Source: CAVVAH01 sp963746175 (lineage in GTDB: Bacteria; Actinomycetota; Actinomycetes; JACCUZ01). Taken from it: 64,000 nucleotides of DNA. Of this stretch, positions 53,202-61,057 are shown one piece after another. The stretch is taken from positions 1,484,492 to 1,548,491 of the forward strand of contig CAVVAH010000004.1 in the NCBI GenBank assembly GCA_963746175.1, written 5' to 3'. The notes under the pieces were generated by a model. It made no database searches. It was not told the DNA's origin and saw only the letters and a program-made list of their open reading frames with translations. The translations under genes were made by a program, and so were the position numbers. Numbering within the stretch: the stretch's first letter is position 1; each line of letters begins with the position of its first letter.

Positions 53202-54101
53202 TCAGCCGGGGAGGCGCTCCACGGCGACCAGCTTCCCGTCGTCGGCACCGACGTGCAGCAGCAGCAGGGCGCCCTTGCGCAGGTCGCCCAGGTCGTCGGG
53301 GTCGACCGTGCCGCCGAGGCGGGCGGCCAGGGCCGCCGCGAGGTCGGGGATCACCTCGCGCTGGCCGCACCAGGCGGCGCTCCCGTCGCCGTCGAGCAGC
53401 TGCGCCACCGCGTCGGCCCCGGCGGCGGGGTCCTGCTCGTAGGCGCCGGCGGTGGTCGCGGGAAGCTCCGTGATCGTGAGACCGGCGTTGCGGGCGTACG
53501 GCGCGAGGGTGTCGCGGCAGCGGACGACGCCGGCAGCGGCCAGCCGGCGTACGGCGTAGGCCTGCAGCAGGCTCGCGACCAGGGCGGCGCGGCCGCGGCC
53601 GGACAGGTCCAGCGGGCGGTCGGCGTCCGAGCCGGTCCAGCCCTTCTTGTCCCCGGCGGAGGCGTGCCGGACCACGACGAGCGCGCGGGTCCGCCGGGTG
53701 TCGGTCGCGAACCGCTCGAGGACTCCGCCGTCGTGGGTGGGCGACAGCAGGTCGAACGCCTCGCTGACCGGCAGCCAGCAAAGCTCGTCGACCTCACGGT
53801 TGGCGGTGAAGTCGCCGCCGACGGCTTCGCACGCCCAGTAGCGGACCCGCTTCGGCCCCTCGGGAACGGCGTACCGCAGGCTGCCCAGCCGACGGCCTGG
53901 CCGGGCCGAGCACCCGGTCTCCTCCTCGATCTCGCGCAGCGCACCGAGCAGCGGGTGCTCGCCGAGGTCGAGCTTGCCCTTGGGCAGCGACCAGTCGTCG
54001 TAGCGCGGACGGTGCACGAGGCAGACCTCGGGATCGGTGGGATCACCTCTCCACAGCACGCCGCCGGCGGCCTCGACCTGCGCGTCCCCGGCTCCCACCA
54101 C
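53202..54101 (-). CDS. mutT1: NUDIX-histidine phosphatase fusion (MutT1 type)
   Basis: A 299-residue two-domain protein. The NUDIX domain (about 8-135) has the box GKLDLGEHPLLGALREIEEE with TGC after it, and LPKGK before it. The C-terminal domain (about 140-299) is histidine-phosphatase-like, with VVRHASAGDK and later CRDTLAP and WCGQREVIPDL. This is the mycobacterial MutT1 plan, which removes 8-oxo-dGTP and diadenosine or 8-oxo-GDP products (family knowledge). It begins 2 bases after ppk, matching the ppk-mutT1 order of M. tuberculosis. Confidence 0.93.
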   Translation of the reverse strand: MVGAGDAQVEAAGGVLWRGDPTDPEVCLVHRPRYDDWSLPKGKLDLGEHPLLGALREIEEETGCSARPGRRLGSLRYAVPEGPKRVRYWACEAVGGDFTANREVDELCWLPVSEAFDLLSPTHDGGVLERFATDTRRTRALVVVRHASAGDKKGWTGSDADRPLDLSGRGRAALVASLLQAYAVRRLAAAGVVRCRDTLAPYARNAGLTITELPATTAGAYEQDPAAGADAVAQLLDGDGSAAWCGQREVIPDLAAALAARLGGTVDPDDLGDLRKGALLLLHVGADDGKLVAVERLPG

Positions 54102-54103
54102 GG

Positions 54104-56266
54104 TCAGGCGTCCAGCGCTCGCTCGGCGAGCAGGCTCTGCAGGTCGACCAGGCCGTCACGGCGCGGTGTCCGGGCCCACTCGCCGTCGGGGGACAGCGCC
54201 CAGTGGTCGACGTCGTCGCTCCACGCCATCTCGAGCAGGCGGGTGATCGACCGGCGGTTCGCCGGGTCACTGACCCGGACCAGGGCCTCGACCCGCCGGT
54301 CGAGGTTGCGGTCCATGAGGTCGGCGCTGCCGATGAGCACCTCGTCGTCGCCGCCGGCGAGGAACCGGTAGACCCGCGAGTGCTCGAGGAACCGGCCCAG
54401 GATGCTGCGCACCCGGATCGTCTCGGACAGGCCGGGTACGCCGGGGCGCAGCGCGCACATGCCGCGGACCCACAGATCGACGGGGACACCGGCCCGCGAC
54501 GCGTCGTAGAGCGCGTCGATGACGGCCTCGTCGACCAGGCTGTTGACCTTGAGCGAGATCCCTGCGGACTTGCCCTTGCGGGCCCGGCGGGTCTCGCGGC
54601 CGATCAGGGCGAGCAGCCCGGCCCGCAGGTCGTCGGGCGCGACGAGCAGGGTGTCGTACTTGCGGTGCCGGGTGTAGCCGGACAGGTGGTTGAACAGGTC
54701 GGCGACGTCGGCCCCGACCGCCGGGTCGGCGGTCAGCAGGCCGAGGTCCTCGTAGGTCCGGGCGGTCTTCGGGTTGTAGTTGCCGGTGCCGACGTGGACG
54801 TAGCGACGCAGCCGGCCGTCCGGCTCGGACCGCACGACGAGAGCCAGCTTGCAGTGCGTCTTGAGGTTGACCAGCCCGTACACGACGTGGCAGCCGGCCT
54901 GCTCGAGCTTGCGCGCCCACCGGATGTTGGCCTGCTCGTCGAAGCGCGCCTTGATCTCCACGACGACGAGCACCTGCTTGCCGGAGCGGGCGGCGTCGAC
55001 GAGGGCGTCGACGATGGGTGACTCGCCGCTGGTCCGGTAGAGCGTGAGCTTGAGGGCGAGCACCGCGGGGTCCCTGGCGGCCTGCTCGATGAAGGCCTGG
55101 ACGCTGGTGGCGAACGAGTCGTAGGGGTGGTGCAGCAGGACGTCACCACCGCGCAGAGCGGCCAGGACGTCGCCGACCGCGCCGCCCTCGCCCTGCAACG
55201 CCGGGTGCACGCGCGGCGTGAACGCCGGGGCGCGCAGGTCCGGCCGCGAATCCGTCTCGGCGACGGCCCAGAGCGCCGACAGGTCGAGCGGCGCGTCGCT
55301 CCGGTAGACCTCGTCGCCGGTGATCCCGAGCTCGCGCACCAGCAGGTCGAGGACGCGGTCGCTCATCGCGGCGTCGATCTCCAGCCGGACAGGGGCACCG
55401 AAGCGGCGGCGCGCCAGCTCGCGCTCGAGCGCGTGCAGCAGGTTGTCGACGTCGGCGTCGACCTCGAGGTCCTCGTTGCGGGTCACCCGGAACGAGGACG
55501 CCTCCATGACGGCCATGCCGGGGAAGACCTGGTCGAGGTGCGCAGCGATGACGTCCTCGAGCAGCACCAGCCGGGTGCCCGCCTCGTCGGCCGGCACCAG
55601 CCGGGGGAGGAGCGGCGGCACCTTCACCCGGGCGAAGTGCTCGGCGCCGGTGGCCTCGTCGGCGACGACGACGGCGAGGTTGAGGGACAGCCCGGAGATG
55701 TACGGGAACGGGTGCGCCGGGTCGACGGCCAGCGGCGTGAGGACGGGGTGGACCCGCTCGGTGAACAGGTCGCCGAGTCGCTTCTGCTCGTCGTCCTCGA
55801 GGGCGCCCCAGTGCACGACCGCAAGGCCGGCCTCGGCCATCGCGGGCAGCAGCTCCTCGGTGACCAGCCGGCCCTGCCGGTCGACGAAGTCGTGCGCCAT
55901 CCGGGCGACCCGGTCGATGCGTTCCTTGGGCGTCGCACCCGACGGGCCGGGGGTCGTGACACCGGCCGCCACCCGGCTGCGCAGCGCGGCCACCCGGACC
56001 ATGAAGAACTCGTCCAGGTTGCGGGAGAAGATCGCCACGAAGCGCACCCGCTCGAGCAGCGGCACCGTGGGGTCCGCGGCCAGCTCGAGGACCCGCTCGT
56101 TGAACTGCAGCCAGCTCGCGGTGCGGTCGAGGAACCGGTCGGCGGGCAGCCGCGAGGTGTCCGGCTCCGAGGCGACGGCGGTGTCCTCGATCTCCTCCGC
56201 GCTCTCGTCCGCGTAGCGCGGGGGCTCCGGCTCGACGTCGTCGGTCCAGGCCGGTGCGGTGGTCAC
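54104..56266 (-). CDS. ppk: Polyphosphate kinase 1
   Basis: A 720-residue enzyme that reversibly makes polyphosphate from ATP. It has the N-terminal helical region (SWLQFNERVLELA, FVAIFSRNLDEFFMVRVAAL), the YISGLSLNLAVVV segment, and catalytic C-terminal domains with VEIKARFDEQANIRWARKLE, VVYGLVNLKTHCKLALVVR and YVHVGTGNYNPKTARTYEDL (the autophosphorylated His follows the TGNYN motif area) plus FEhard-to-miss SAGISLKVNSLVDEAVIDAL. An acidic N-terminal leader is usual in actinobacteria. GTG 56266 is the start. Forms a unit with mutT1. Confidence 0.96.
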   Translation of the reverse strand: MTTAPAWTDDVEPEPPRYADESAEEIEDTAVASEPDTSRLPADRFLDRTASWLQFNERVLELAADPTVPLLERVRFVAIFSRNLDEFFMVRVAALRSRVAAGVTTPGPSGATPKERIDRVARMAHDFVDRQGRLVTEELLPAMAEAGLAVVHWGALEDDEQKRLGDLFTERVHPVLTPLAVDPAHPFPYISGLSLNLAVVVADEATGAEHFARVKVPPLLPRLVPADEAGTRLVLLEDVIAAHLDQVFPGMAVMEASSFRVTRNEDLEVDADVDNLLHALERELARRRFGAPVRLEIDAAMSDRVLDLLVRELGITGDEVYRSDAPLDLSALWAVAETDSRPDLRAPAFTPRVHPALQGEGGAVGDVLAALRGGDVLLHHPYDSFATSVQAFIEQAARDPAVLALKLTLYRTSGESPIVDALVDAARSGKQVLVVVEIKARFDEQANIRWARKLEQAGCHVVYGLVNLKTHCKLALVVRSEPDGRLRRYVHVGTGNYNPKTARTYEDLGLLTADPAVGADVADLFNHLSGYTRHRKYDTLLVAPDDLRAGLLALIGRETRRARKGKSAGISLKVNSLVDEAVIDALYDASRAGVPVDLWVRGMCALRPGVPGLSETIRVRSILGRFLEHSRVYRFLAGGDDEVLIGSADLMDRNLDRRVEALVRVSDPANRRSITRLLEMAWSDDVDHWALSPDGEWARTPRRDGLVDLQSLLAERALDA

Positions 56267-56410
56267 GCCGCCATGGTGCCCTCCTCACCTTGCCGGGACC
56301 AGGCGTCAGGTGAACGGGAGGTGAACGGCGGGCGTCGACTCGCGGAACGGTGACGCTCGCCGGCCGGCTGCCCATGGCGTGTCGGGCCGGGTGGGTGCTC
56401 CACTTGCGCC

Positions 56411-56635
56411 ATGGCCATTCATCCCGGTGTCGAGCCCTCCGTCGAGCGGCTCGAGGTCGTCGAGTCGGTACGCCCTCGCCTCGTCGGCGTCGCGGCTCCG
56501 CAGGACGTCGACCGCCTCATCGACGAGGCGCTGGACCGCTTGCTGCCGGCCAACGTCACGACGTACCTGCCGATCCTGGTCGAGCGCCGGGTGCGCGACC
56601 AGCTGCGGCACCTGCCGGCGGCCGAGTCCGCCTAG
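56411..56635 (+). CDS. Small helical protein (three-helix-bundle type)
   Basis: A 74-residue protein, nearly all predicted helix: VERLEVVESVRPRLVGVAAP, DVDRLIDEALDRLLPANVTT and YLPILVERRVRDQLRHLPA. This resembles the small three-helix dimerisation domains found alone or fused to phosphatases in actinobacteria. The first ATG is 56411. Its 3' end overlaps the convergent GGDEF gene by 4 bases. Function unknown. Confidence 0.7.
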   Translation: MAIHPGVEPSVERLEVVESVRPRLVGVAAPQDVDRLIDEALDRLLPANVTTYLPILVERRVRDQLRHLPAAESA

Positions 56636-58113
56636 GACCGGTCTGAGCGGTCCGACTGGCGCGCGGACCTGTCCGCCTCGAGGTCGCGAGTGCCGTGCGC
56701 GCTCGGCTTGCGGAGGTACATGTCCACGTCGGCCGCGGCGATCAGACCGTCGGGGGTCTCGTCCGGCTCGCCGGTGACCCGGGTCCGGCCGACCGTGACG
56801 GCCAGTGTCACCGCGACACCGCCGATGTCGACCGGTGCCGACACCGCCAGCTGGAGCCGCTCGACCAGGTCGAGCATCTCGGCGTCGCCGAGGTCGTCGG
56901 TGACGATGACGAACTCGTCGCCGCCGAACCGCGCGATGGTGTCGCCGGTGCGGACCTGGGCCTCGAGCCGGTGCGCGATGATCGCCAGCACCTGGTCGCC
57001 GAACGCGTGGCCGAGTGTGTCGTTCACCGGCTTGAACGCGTCGAGGTCGCAGAACAGCACCGCACCCAGCTGGCCGGTACGGCGCGCGGCGTCGACCGCG
57101 TGCTGCACCCGCTCGGTCAGTGCCGACCGGTTGAGCAGGCCGGTGAGCGGGTCGATCCTCGCCCGGCGGGTGAGCTCCTGGTGCTCCGCCCGGCGGTCGC
57201 CGATGTCCTCGAACTGGCTGATGCCGTAGACCGCGGTGCCCTCGCTGTCGCGCACCACCGAGGTCTGCAGCGAGATCCACACGTGGTGCCCGTCGGCATG
57301 CACGTAGCGCTTCTCGAGCTGGTAGCGCTCGATCTCGCCGGCCATCACCAGGCGGACGACCTCGGCGTCGGTGGCCCGGTCGGCCGGGTGCGTGATGTCG
57401 CCGATGCTCAGCGTCTCGAGGTGCCGGCGCGAGTGGCCCGTCATCCGCGCCATCGCCTCGTTGACGCGCAGGAAGCGGCCGGCGTTGTCGGCACTGAAGT
57501 CGACCAGAGACATGCCGATCGGTGCGTTCTCGAACGCGATCCGGAACGACTCCTCGCTGGCCCGCACGCGGGACATCAGTCGGGCGTTGTCGATGGCGAT
57601 GCCGGCCTGGGTGGCGAACATCTCCAACAGGGCGCGCTGCACGTCGTCCGGGCGGCGGCCGCTCGCGGGCAGGTCGACAGAAAGGACGCCGACCAGCGTC
57701 CCGGAGATGCTGTACAGCGGAGCGAACAGGGCGTCGAGCGGGTGCCAGGCGTCCGGGTCGTCGCTGACGGGGATGTCGGGGACCCAGCTGGTGATCGCCT
57801 CGTTGTCCGGCTCGGTGAACGCCAGGTAGCGCAGCTGGCCCAGCGGCTTGGCACGGTCGATCTCCGCCTGCCAGGTCGCCAGGTCGCTGGACTGGCCGAG
57901 CAGCGCTTCACTGGCCTCCGCGGGCCCGGCGACCGTGACGACCTCGACCGACCCGTCGTCCTGCACCAGGTTGACCACCGCGACGCCGAAGCCGAGCCCC
58001 TCCACGACGCCGTCGACGACGGCGCGCAGGGTCGACTGCAGGTCGGACCCCGCGGACAGTCGCAGGATCAGTCGCTGCAGCTCCCGCATCGCGGGCAGGC
58101 TGACGTCACTCAC
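56632..58113 (-). CDS. GAF-PAS-GGDEF diguanylate cyclase
   Basis: A 493-residue cytoplasmic cyclase that should make c-di-GMP from two GTP. GAF domain about 20-175, PAS about 188-305 (FENAPIGMSLVDFSADNAGR, VNEAMARMTGHSRRHLETLS), GGDEF about 315-480 with DPLTGLLNR (321-329) and an intact GGDEF (397-401). RTGD at 388-391 is exactly five residues upstream, the I-site (RxxD) for product inhibition. GTG 58113 is chosen; GGGAGG lies 15 bases upstream. A matching EAL phosphodiesterase is at 12516. Confidence 0.93.
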   Translation of the reverse strand: MSDVSLPAMRELQRLILRLSAGSDLQSTLRAVVDGVVEGLGFGVAVVNLVQDDGSVEVVTVAGPAEASEALLGQSSDLATWQAEIDRAKPLGQLRYLAFTEPDNEAITSWVPDIPVSDDPDAWHPLDALFAPLYSISGTLVGVLSVDLPASGRRPDDVQRALLEMFATQAGIAIDNARLMSRVRASEESFRIAFENAPIGMSLVDFSADNAGRFLRVNEAMARMTGHSRRHLETLSIGDITHPADRATDAEVVRLVMAGEIERYQLEKRYVHADGHHVWISLQTSVVRDSEGTAVYGISQFEDIGDRRAEHQELTRRARIDPLTGLLNRSALTERVQHAVDAARRTGQLGAVLFCDLDAFKPVNDTLGHAFGDQVLAIIAHRLEAQVRTGDTIARFGGDEFVIVTDDLGDAEMLDLVERLQLAVSAPVDIGGVAVTLAVTVGRTRVTGEPDETPDGLIAAADVDMYLRKPSAHGTRDLEADRSARQSDRSDRS

Positions 58114-58463
58114 CGTGCGGTCGACCTCCCAGTCCCCCCGTGAGCGCCGTCTCTGGACGCCCCGTGCACCGGGCCCCTGCCCGGCACCCTGTCTACATCG
58201 ACCGCGCTTTGCCTCGTCTTTACCCGACGTGGCGGGCAGTTCGCCCGGGTCTGCACCAACCGATGATCTCGACCGGACCGTACGGTGCGGTCGGCCGGGG
58301 GGCAATGGGGTCGTCGGGATCTGCGCGGAACGAACCGGTGCAACCGTGCTGCAAGGGTGCTGCAACGGGGCCGTCGGCGCCGGCCGGACAATTCGGGAGC
58401 CCGGCGCGGCTCCGGACTCTGCGAGGGTGCAGCCGAAGACGCTGCCCGACGGGAGGGTGGAGC
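58114..58463. other. Intergenic region between divergent GGDEF and VOC genes
   Basis: 350 bases with no convincing gene. It includes a short ACCGTACGGT palindrome (58277-58286) and a GCTGCAAGGGTGCTGCAACG direct-repeat-like stretch near 58350-58369. Promoters for both flanking genes should lie here, but I cannot point to them. Open frames here have shadow-like composition. Confidence 0.5.
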
Positions 58464-58799
58464 GTGGTGACCTTCGTCAAGAGCGTCACGGTCGACTGCG
58501 CGGACGCCCTGGTCGGCGCGCGGTTCTGGGCTGCGGCGCTGGGCTCGGACGTCGACGAGGACTCGACCTCGGACAAGGCCTACGTGGAGCCGCCCGGGTG
58601 GGGCGGGCCGGCCATGTGGTTCGTCCGGGTGCCCGAGCCCAAGGTCGCGAAGAACCGGCTGCACCTCGACCTGCGGGCGCCGGGCTCGGTGGCCGAGGAG
58701 GTCGCACGGCTGGTCGCGCTCGGCGCGACGGTGCTGCGCGACGGTGCCGACCTCGTGATGATGCAGGACCCGGAAGGGAACGAGTTCTGCGTCGAGTGA
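58464..58799 (+). CDS. VOC-family (glyoxalase-like) protein
   Basis: A 111-residue single-domain vicinal-oxygen-chelate protein: VTFVKSVTVDCADALVGARF, KAYVEPPGWGGPAMWFVRVP, NRLHLDLRAPGSVAEEVARL and MMQDPEGNEFCVE, the two beta-alpha-beta-beta-beta half motifs. His and Glu at the ends could bind a metal. GTG 58464 or the adjacent GTG 58467 is the start; GGGAGGG is upstream. Substrate unknown; relatives include glyoxalases and resistance proteins. Confidence 0.88.
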   Translation: MVTFVKSVTVDCADALVGARFWAAALGSDVDEDSTSDKAYVEPPGWGGPAMWFVRVPEPKVAKNRLHLDLRAPGSVAEEVARLVALGATVLRDGADLVMMQDPEGNEFCVE

Positions 58800-58867
58800 G
58801 TAGTGCTCTCGGTGCAGCAGGTGCACCCGCTGTTGGCTGCGGCGCAGTTGACGAGGGAGGTGGAGCG

Positions 58868-58930
58868 ATGAGTGTCACGAGGACCCCGCTCCGCCGTTGC
58901 CCGCGTCCGGTCGCCGGCCGAGTCTCCTGA
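58868..58930 (+). CDS. Possible leader peptide before the GNAT gene
   Basis: A 20-residue frame from ATG 58868 to TGA 58928-58930, basic and with one Cys (SVTRTPLRRCPRPVAGRVS). GGGAGGTGGAGCG directly precedes it, the best ribosome site in this stretch. A terminator-like hairpin with T-run follows at 58953-58976, before the GNAT start. The layout fits a translated leader with attenuation, but the codons give no clear amino-acid signal. Confidence 0.45.
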   Translation: MSVTRTPLRRCPRPVAGRVS

Positions 58931-58952
58931 CGGCCGGCCCGACACCCGCACG

Positions 58953-58976
58953 GCGGTGACAGCTCTCACCGCTTTT
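58953..58976 (+). terminator. Attenuator-like hairpin with T-run
   Basis: GCGGTGA (58953-58959) pairs with TCACCGC (58966-58972), followed directly by TTTT (58973-58976). It lies between the leader frame (ending 58930) and the GNAT start at 58996. It is the only hairpin plus T-run placed just before a gene in this window. Confidence 0.5.
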
Positions 58977-58995
58977 GAGAATGGGTGGTTCACAC

Positions 58996-59970
58996 ATGCA
59001 CGTTTCGACAACGTCAGACAGTCACGGCGTACCAGGCCTGGTGGTCCGCGCCGCCTCGCCCGGCGACCTCGCCGACATCACCGGGGTCCTCGACGCCTGC
59101 TCGCAGCAGTGGGACAACCGGCCGACCTCCGAGTCGGCGGTCGCCGACCGGCTGGCCCAGCCCGGCGCCTCGCCGGCGGAGGACACCGTGGTCGTGGCGG
59201 CCGAGGACGGTTGCCTGCTGGCCTTCGGCCACACGTGGCCGACCGGCACCGACGAGGCGCGGGCGTTCGGCCGGGTCCATCCCGCACACCGCGGCCGGGG
59301 AGTCGGCACCGTCCTGGTGCGCGAGCTGCTGGCTCGCGCCCGCAGGCACGGGGTGGACGCCGACGGCGGCCCGGGGTCGCTCACCACGACCACGCCGGCT
59401 CTCGACCCCACCGCTGCTGCCCTGTTGCGGGCGAACGGGTTCGAGGAAACCCGCTTCGTGCTCCAGATGGTCTCGGGCCTGGACGCGCCGCGACCCGGGC
59501 GCCGGCTCGGCGGGGCCCTCTCGCTGCGCACCTTCCGGCCGGGCGTCGACGAGGACGCGCTCTTCGCGGCGTTCAACGACGCGTTCACCGACCACTGGGG
59601 CTTCGAGGCCGAGTCGCCGGAGTCGTGGTGGTACGACCACCGCGACTCCGCCGACGCCGGCTTCGACCCGTCGATGTGGTTCCTGGCCGTCGAGGACGGT
59701 ACGGTCGCCGGCTTCAGCATGACGAAGGTGGCGACCGACGACGACGGCGAGCACGGGTACGTGTCGCTGCTCGGCGTCCGGCCCGCCTGGCGCGGGCACG
59801 GCGTGGGGTACGCACTGCTGGACCGCAGCTTGGAGGAGTTCGCGGGGCGCGGGCTCGCCCGAGGGAAGCTCGACGTCGACGCGGCCAACGTCACCGACGC
59901 GCTGCGGCTCTACCGGAAGGCGGGCATGACCGACCGGCCGAGCTTCACCATCTGGACGGCGCCGCTGTAG
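58996..59970 (+). CDS. Tandem GNAT acetyltransferase (MshD-like)
   Basis: A 324-residue protein with two GNAT domains. Domain 1 (about 10-160) has the acetyl-CoA loop VHPAHRGRGVGTVLVRELLA; domain 2 (about 175-320) has VSLLGVRPAWRGHGVGYALL and ends ALRLYRKAGMTDRPSFTIW. The layout is that of mycothiol synthase-like enzymes, but actinobacteria have several such paralogues, so the substrate is uncertain. ATG 58996 has GGTGG 7 bases upstream; TTG 58975 and ATG 58981 are in frame. Confidence 0.87.
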   Translation: MHVSTTSDSHGVPGLVVRAASPGDLADITGVLDACSQQWDNRPTSESAVADRLAQPGASPAEDTVVVAAEDGCLLAFGHTWPTGTDEARAFGRVHPAHRGRGVGTVLVRELLARARRHGVDADGGPGSLTTTTPALDPTAAALLRANGFEETRFVLQMVSGLDAPRPGRRLGGALSLRTFRPGVDEDALFAAFNDAFTDHWGFEAESPESWWYDHRDSADAGFDPSMWFLAVEDGTVAGFSMTKVATDDDGEHGYVSLLGVRPAWRGHGVGYALLDRSLEEFAGRGLARGKLDVDAANVTDALRLYRKAGMTDRPSFTIWTAPL

Positions 59971-59993
59971 CCCGACGGGTTTCGGCGGCGGTG

Positions 59994-60210
59994 TCAGCAG
60001 AGGTCTCCCGCGAAGATCGACGCCACCGTCGCCGAACCCCCGGCCCCCTCGAGGACCCCGGACAGGGTGCCGCCCTGCTCGGTGACCCGGAACACGGCGG
60101 TCGGCGGCTGTCCCGGTCCCGGTGTCGCGGTACGCACCGGCACCGTGTCGCCGTACGCCTCGTGCAGCGCATCGACCGGGTCGCCGAGCGCGAGGCCCCG
60201 CTCGGTGGCG
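59994..60210 (-). pseudogene. C-terminal end of a minus-strand gene, cut at the junction
   Basis: The minus strand from about 60210 to the stop at 59994 encodes a coding-like tail: ERGLALGDPVDALHEAYGD, PGQPPTAVFRVTEQGGTLSG and ASIFAGDLC. It looks like the end of a secreted or periplasmic protein common in actinobacteria. The frame stays open to 60533, but beyond about 60210 it is the reverse of mfd, and its composition becomes Arg/His-rich. So the N-terminal part of this gene is missing. Confidence 0.6.
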
Positions 60211-60493
60211 AAGTGGAACGGCGCCGGGATCCGCAGCATCACCGTGCAACGCAACACCGCCCGCATCACGGGGGTGTCGCTCAAGGAGTCGCAGAAGGTG
60301 CGGCTCCGTTGCCTCGCTGCGCGAAGGCGGTGGCCAAGGAGGACGAGCTGGTGGCGCCGGTGAACGTGCCCCCGGCCGACGTGGCAACCGCGCTGGTGGA
60401 GCTGCTCCGCGAAAGCTCCTCCCACCACCCGCCAAGGCCTCCTTCCGAAGGTCCGGCCGGCGCGGCGCCCTGCCAGCCTCCGCAACGCCATGA
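60211..60493 (+). pseudogene. mfd: mfd, 3' fragment with frameshifts
   Basis: The plus strand encodes the end of transcription-repair coupling factor: GIRSITVQRNTARITGVSLK then ESQKVRLRCL (frame 1), then KAVAKEDELVAPVNVPPADV then ATALVELLRE (frame 0, from 60321), then LLPPPAKASFRRSGRRGALP to TGA 60491-60493 (frame 2). Two indels, near 60318 and 60415, are needed. The stop overlaps the ATG of the SurA-like gene, as in an operon. The rest of mfd is absent upstream of about 60211. Confidence 0.65.
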
Positions 60494-61047
60494 GCCGTCG
60501 CCGCATCGCGTTCGCCAGCATCGCCGTCGTCACCGTGCTCTGCCTGGTCGGCGTGTCGGTCCTGGCCGTCGCCGCCGGCGGTAGTGCCCTCGCCTACGAG
60601 GTGAACGGCACCCGCGTGCCGCAGGAGACGGTCGACGGCCAGCTCCGCGAGCTCGCCCACAACGACACCACGAAGGATCAGGCGGTCGTTGCCCGGGGTG
60701 GACGGCGCGGTCGACTCGAAGTTGGCGGGCAGGTGATGACGCTGAACGTCGCCCGTCAGGTCATGCGCGACGTCGCCGCGAAGCGGGGGCCACGGTGACC
60801 GAGGCCGACCGCGCCGCCGTGCGGAATACGCTCGGTGACGACGCCAAAAGTACCCGCAGAGCTACGTCGACCTCGTCGCCGACGTGCAGGGTACGCGGGC
60901 GCGCCGGGCCTCGCCGACACCGACGCCCTTAACGTGTTCCTCGCCCGTCAGTTCCCACGGGCCGACGTGTACGTCAATCCCCGGTACGGGTTCTGGAACC
61001 CCCGGTACGGCGTCTGCCCGCCGACGGGCTGCGCGGCGACCGGTTAG
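60490..61047 (+). pseudogene. SurA-N-domain-like exported protein, frameshifted
   Basis: The first frame gives SRRRIAFASIAVVTVLCLVG, a signal or membrane segment, then VNGTRVPQETVDGQLRELA, the SurA N-terminal-domain pattern. After about 60680 the frame is broken several times; pieces such as VMTLNVARQVMRDVAAKRG, VTEADRAAVRNTLGDDA and GLADTDALNVFLARQF remain recognisable in other frames, ending ADVYVNPRYGFWNPRYG with TAG 61045-61047. Lies between mfd and mazG, a common order. A parvulin domain is not seen. Confidence 0.6.
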
Positions 61048-61057
61048 GACACCGACG

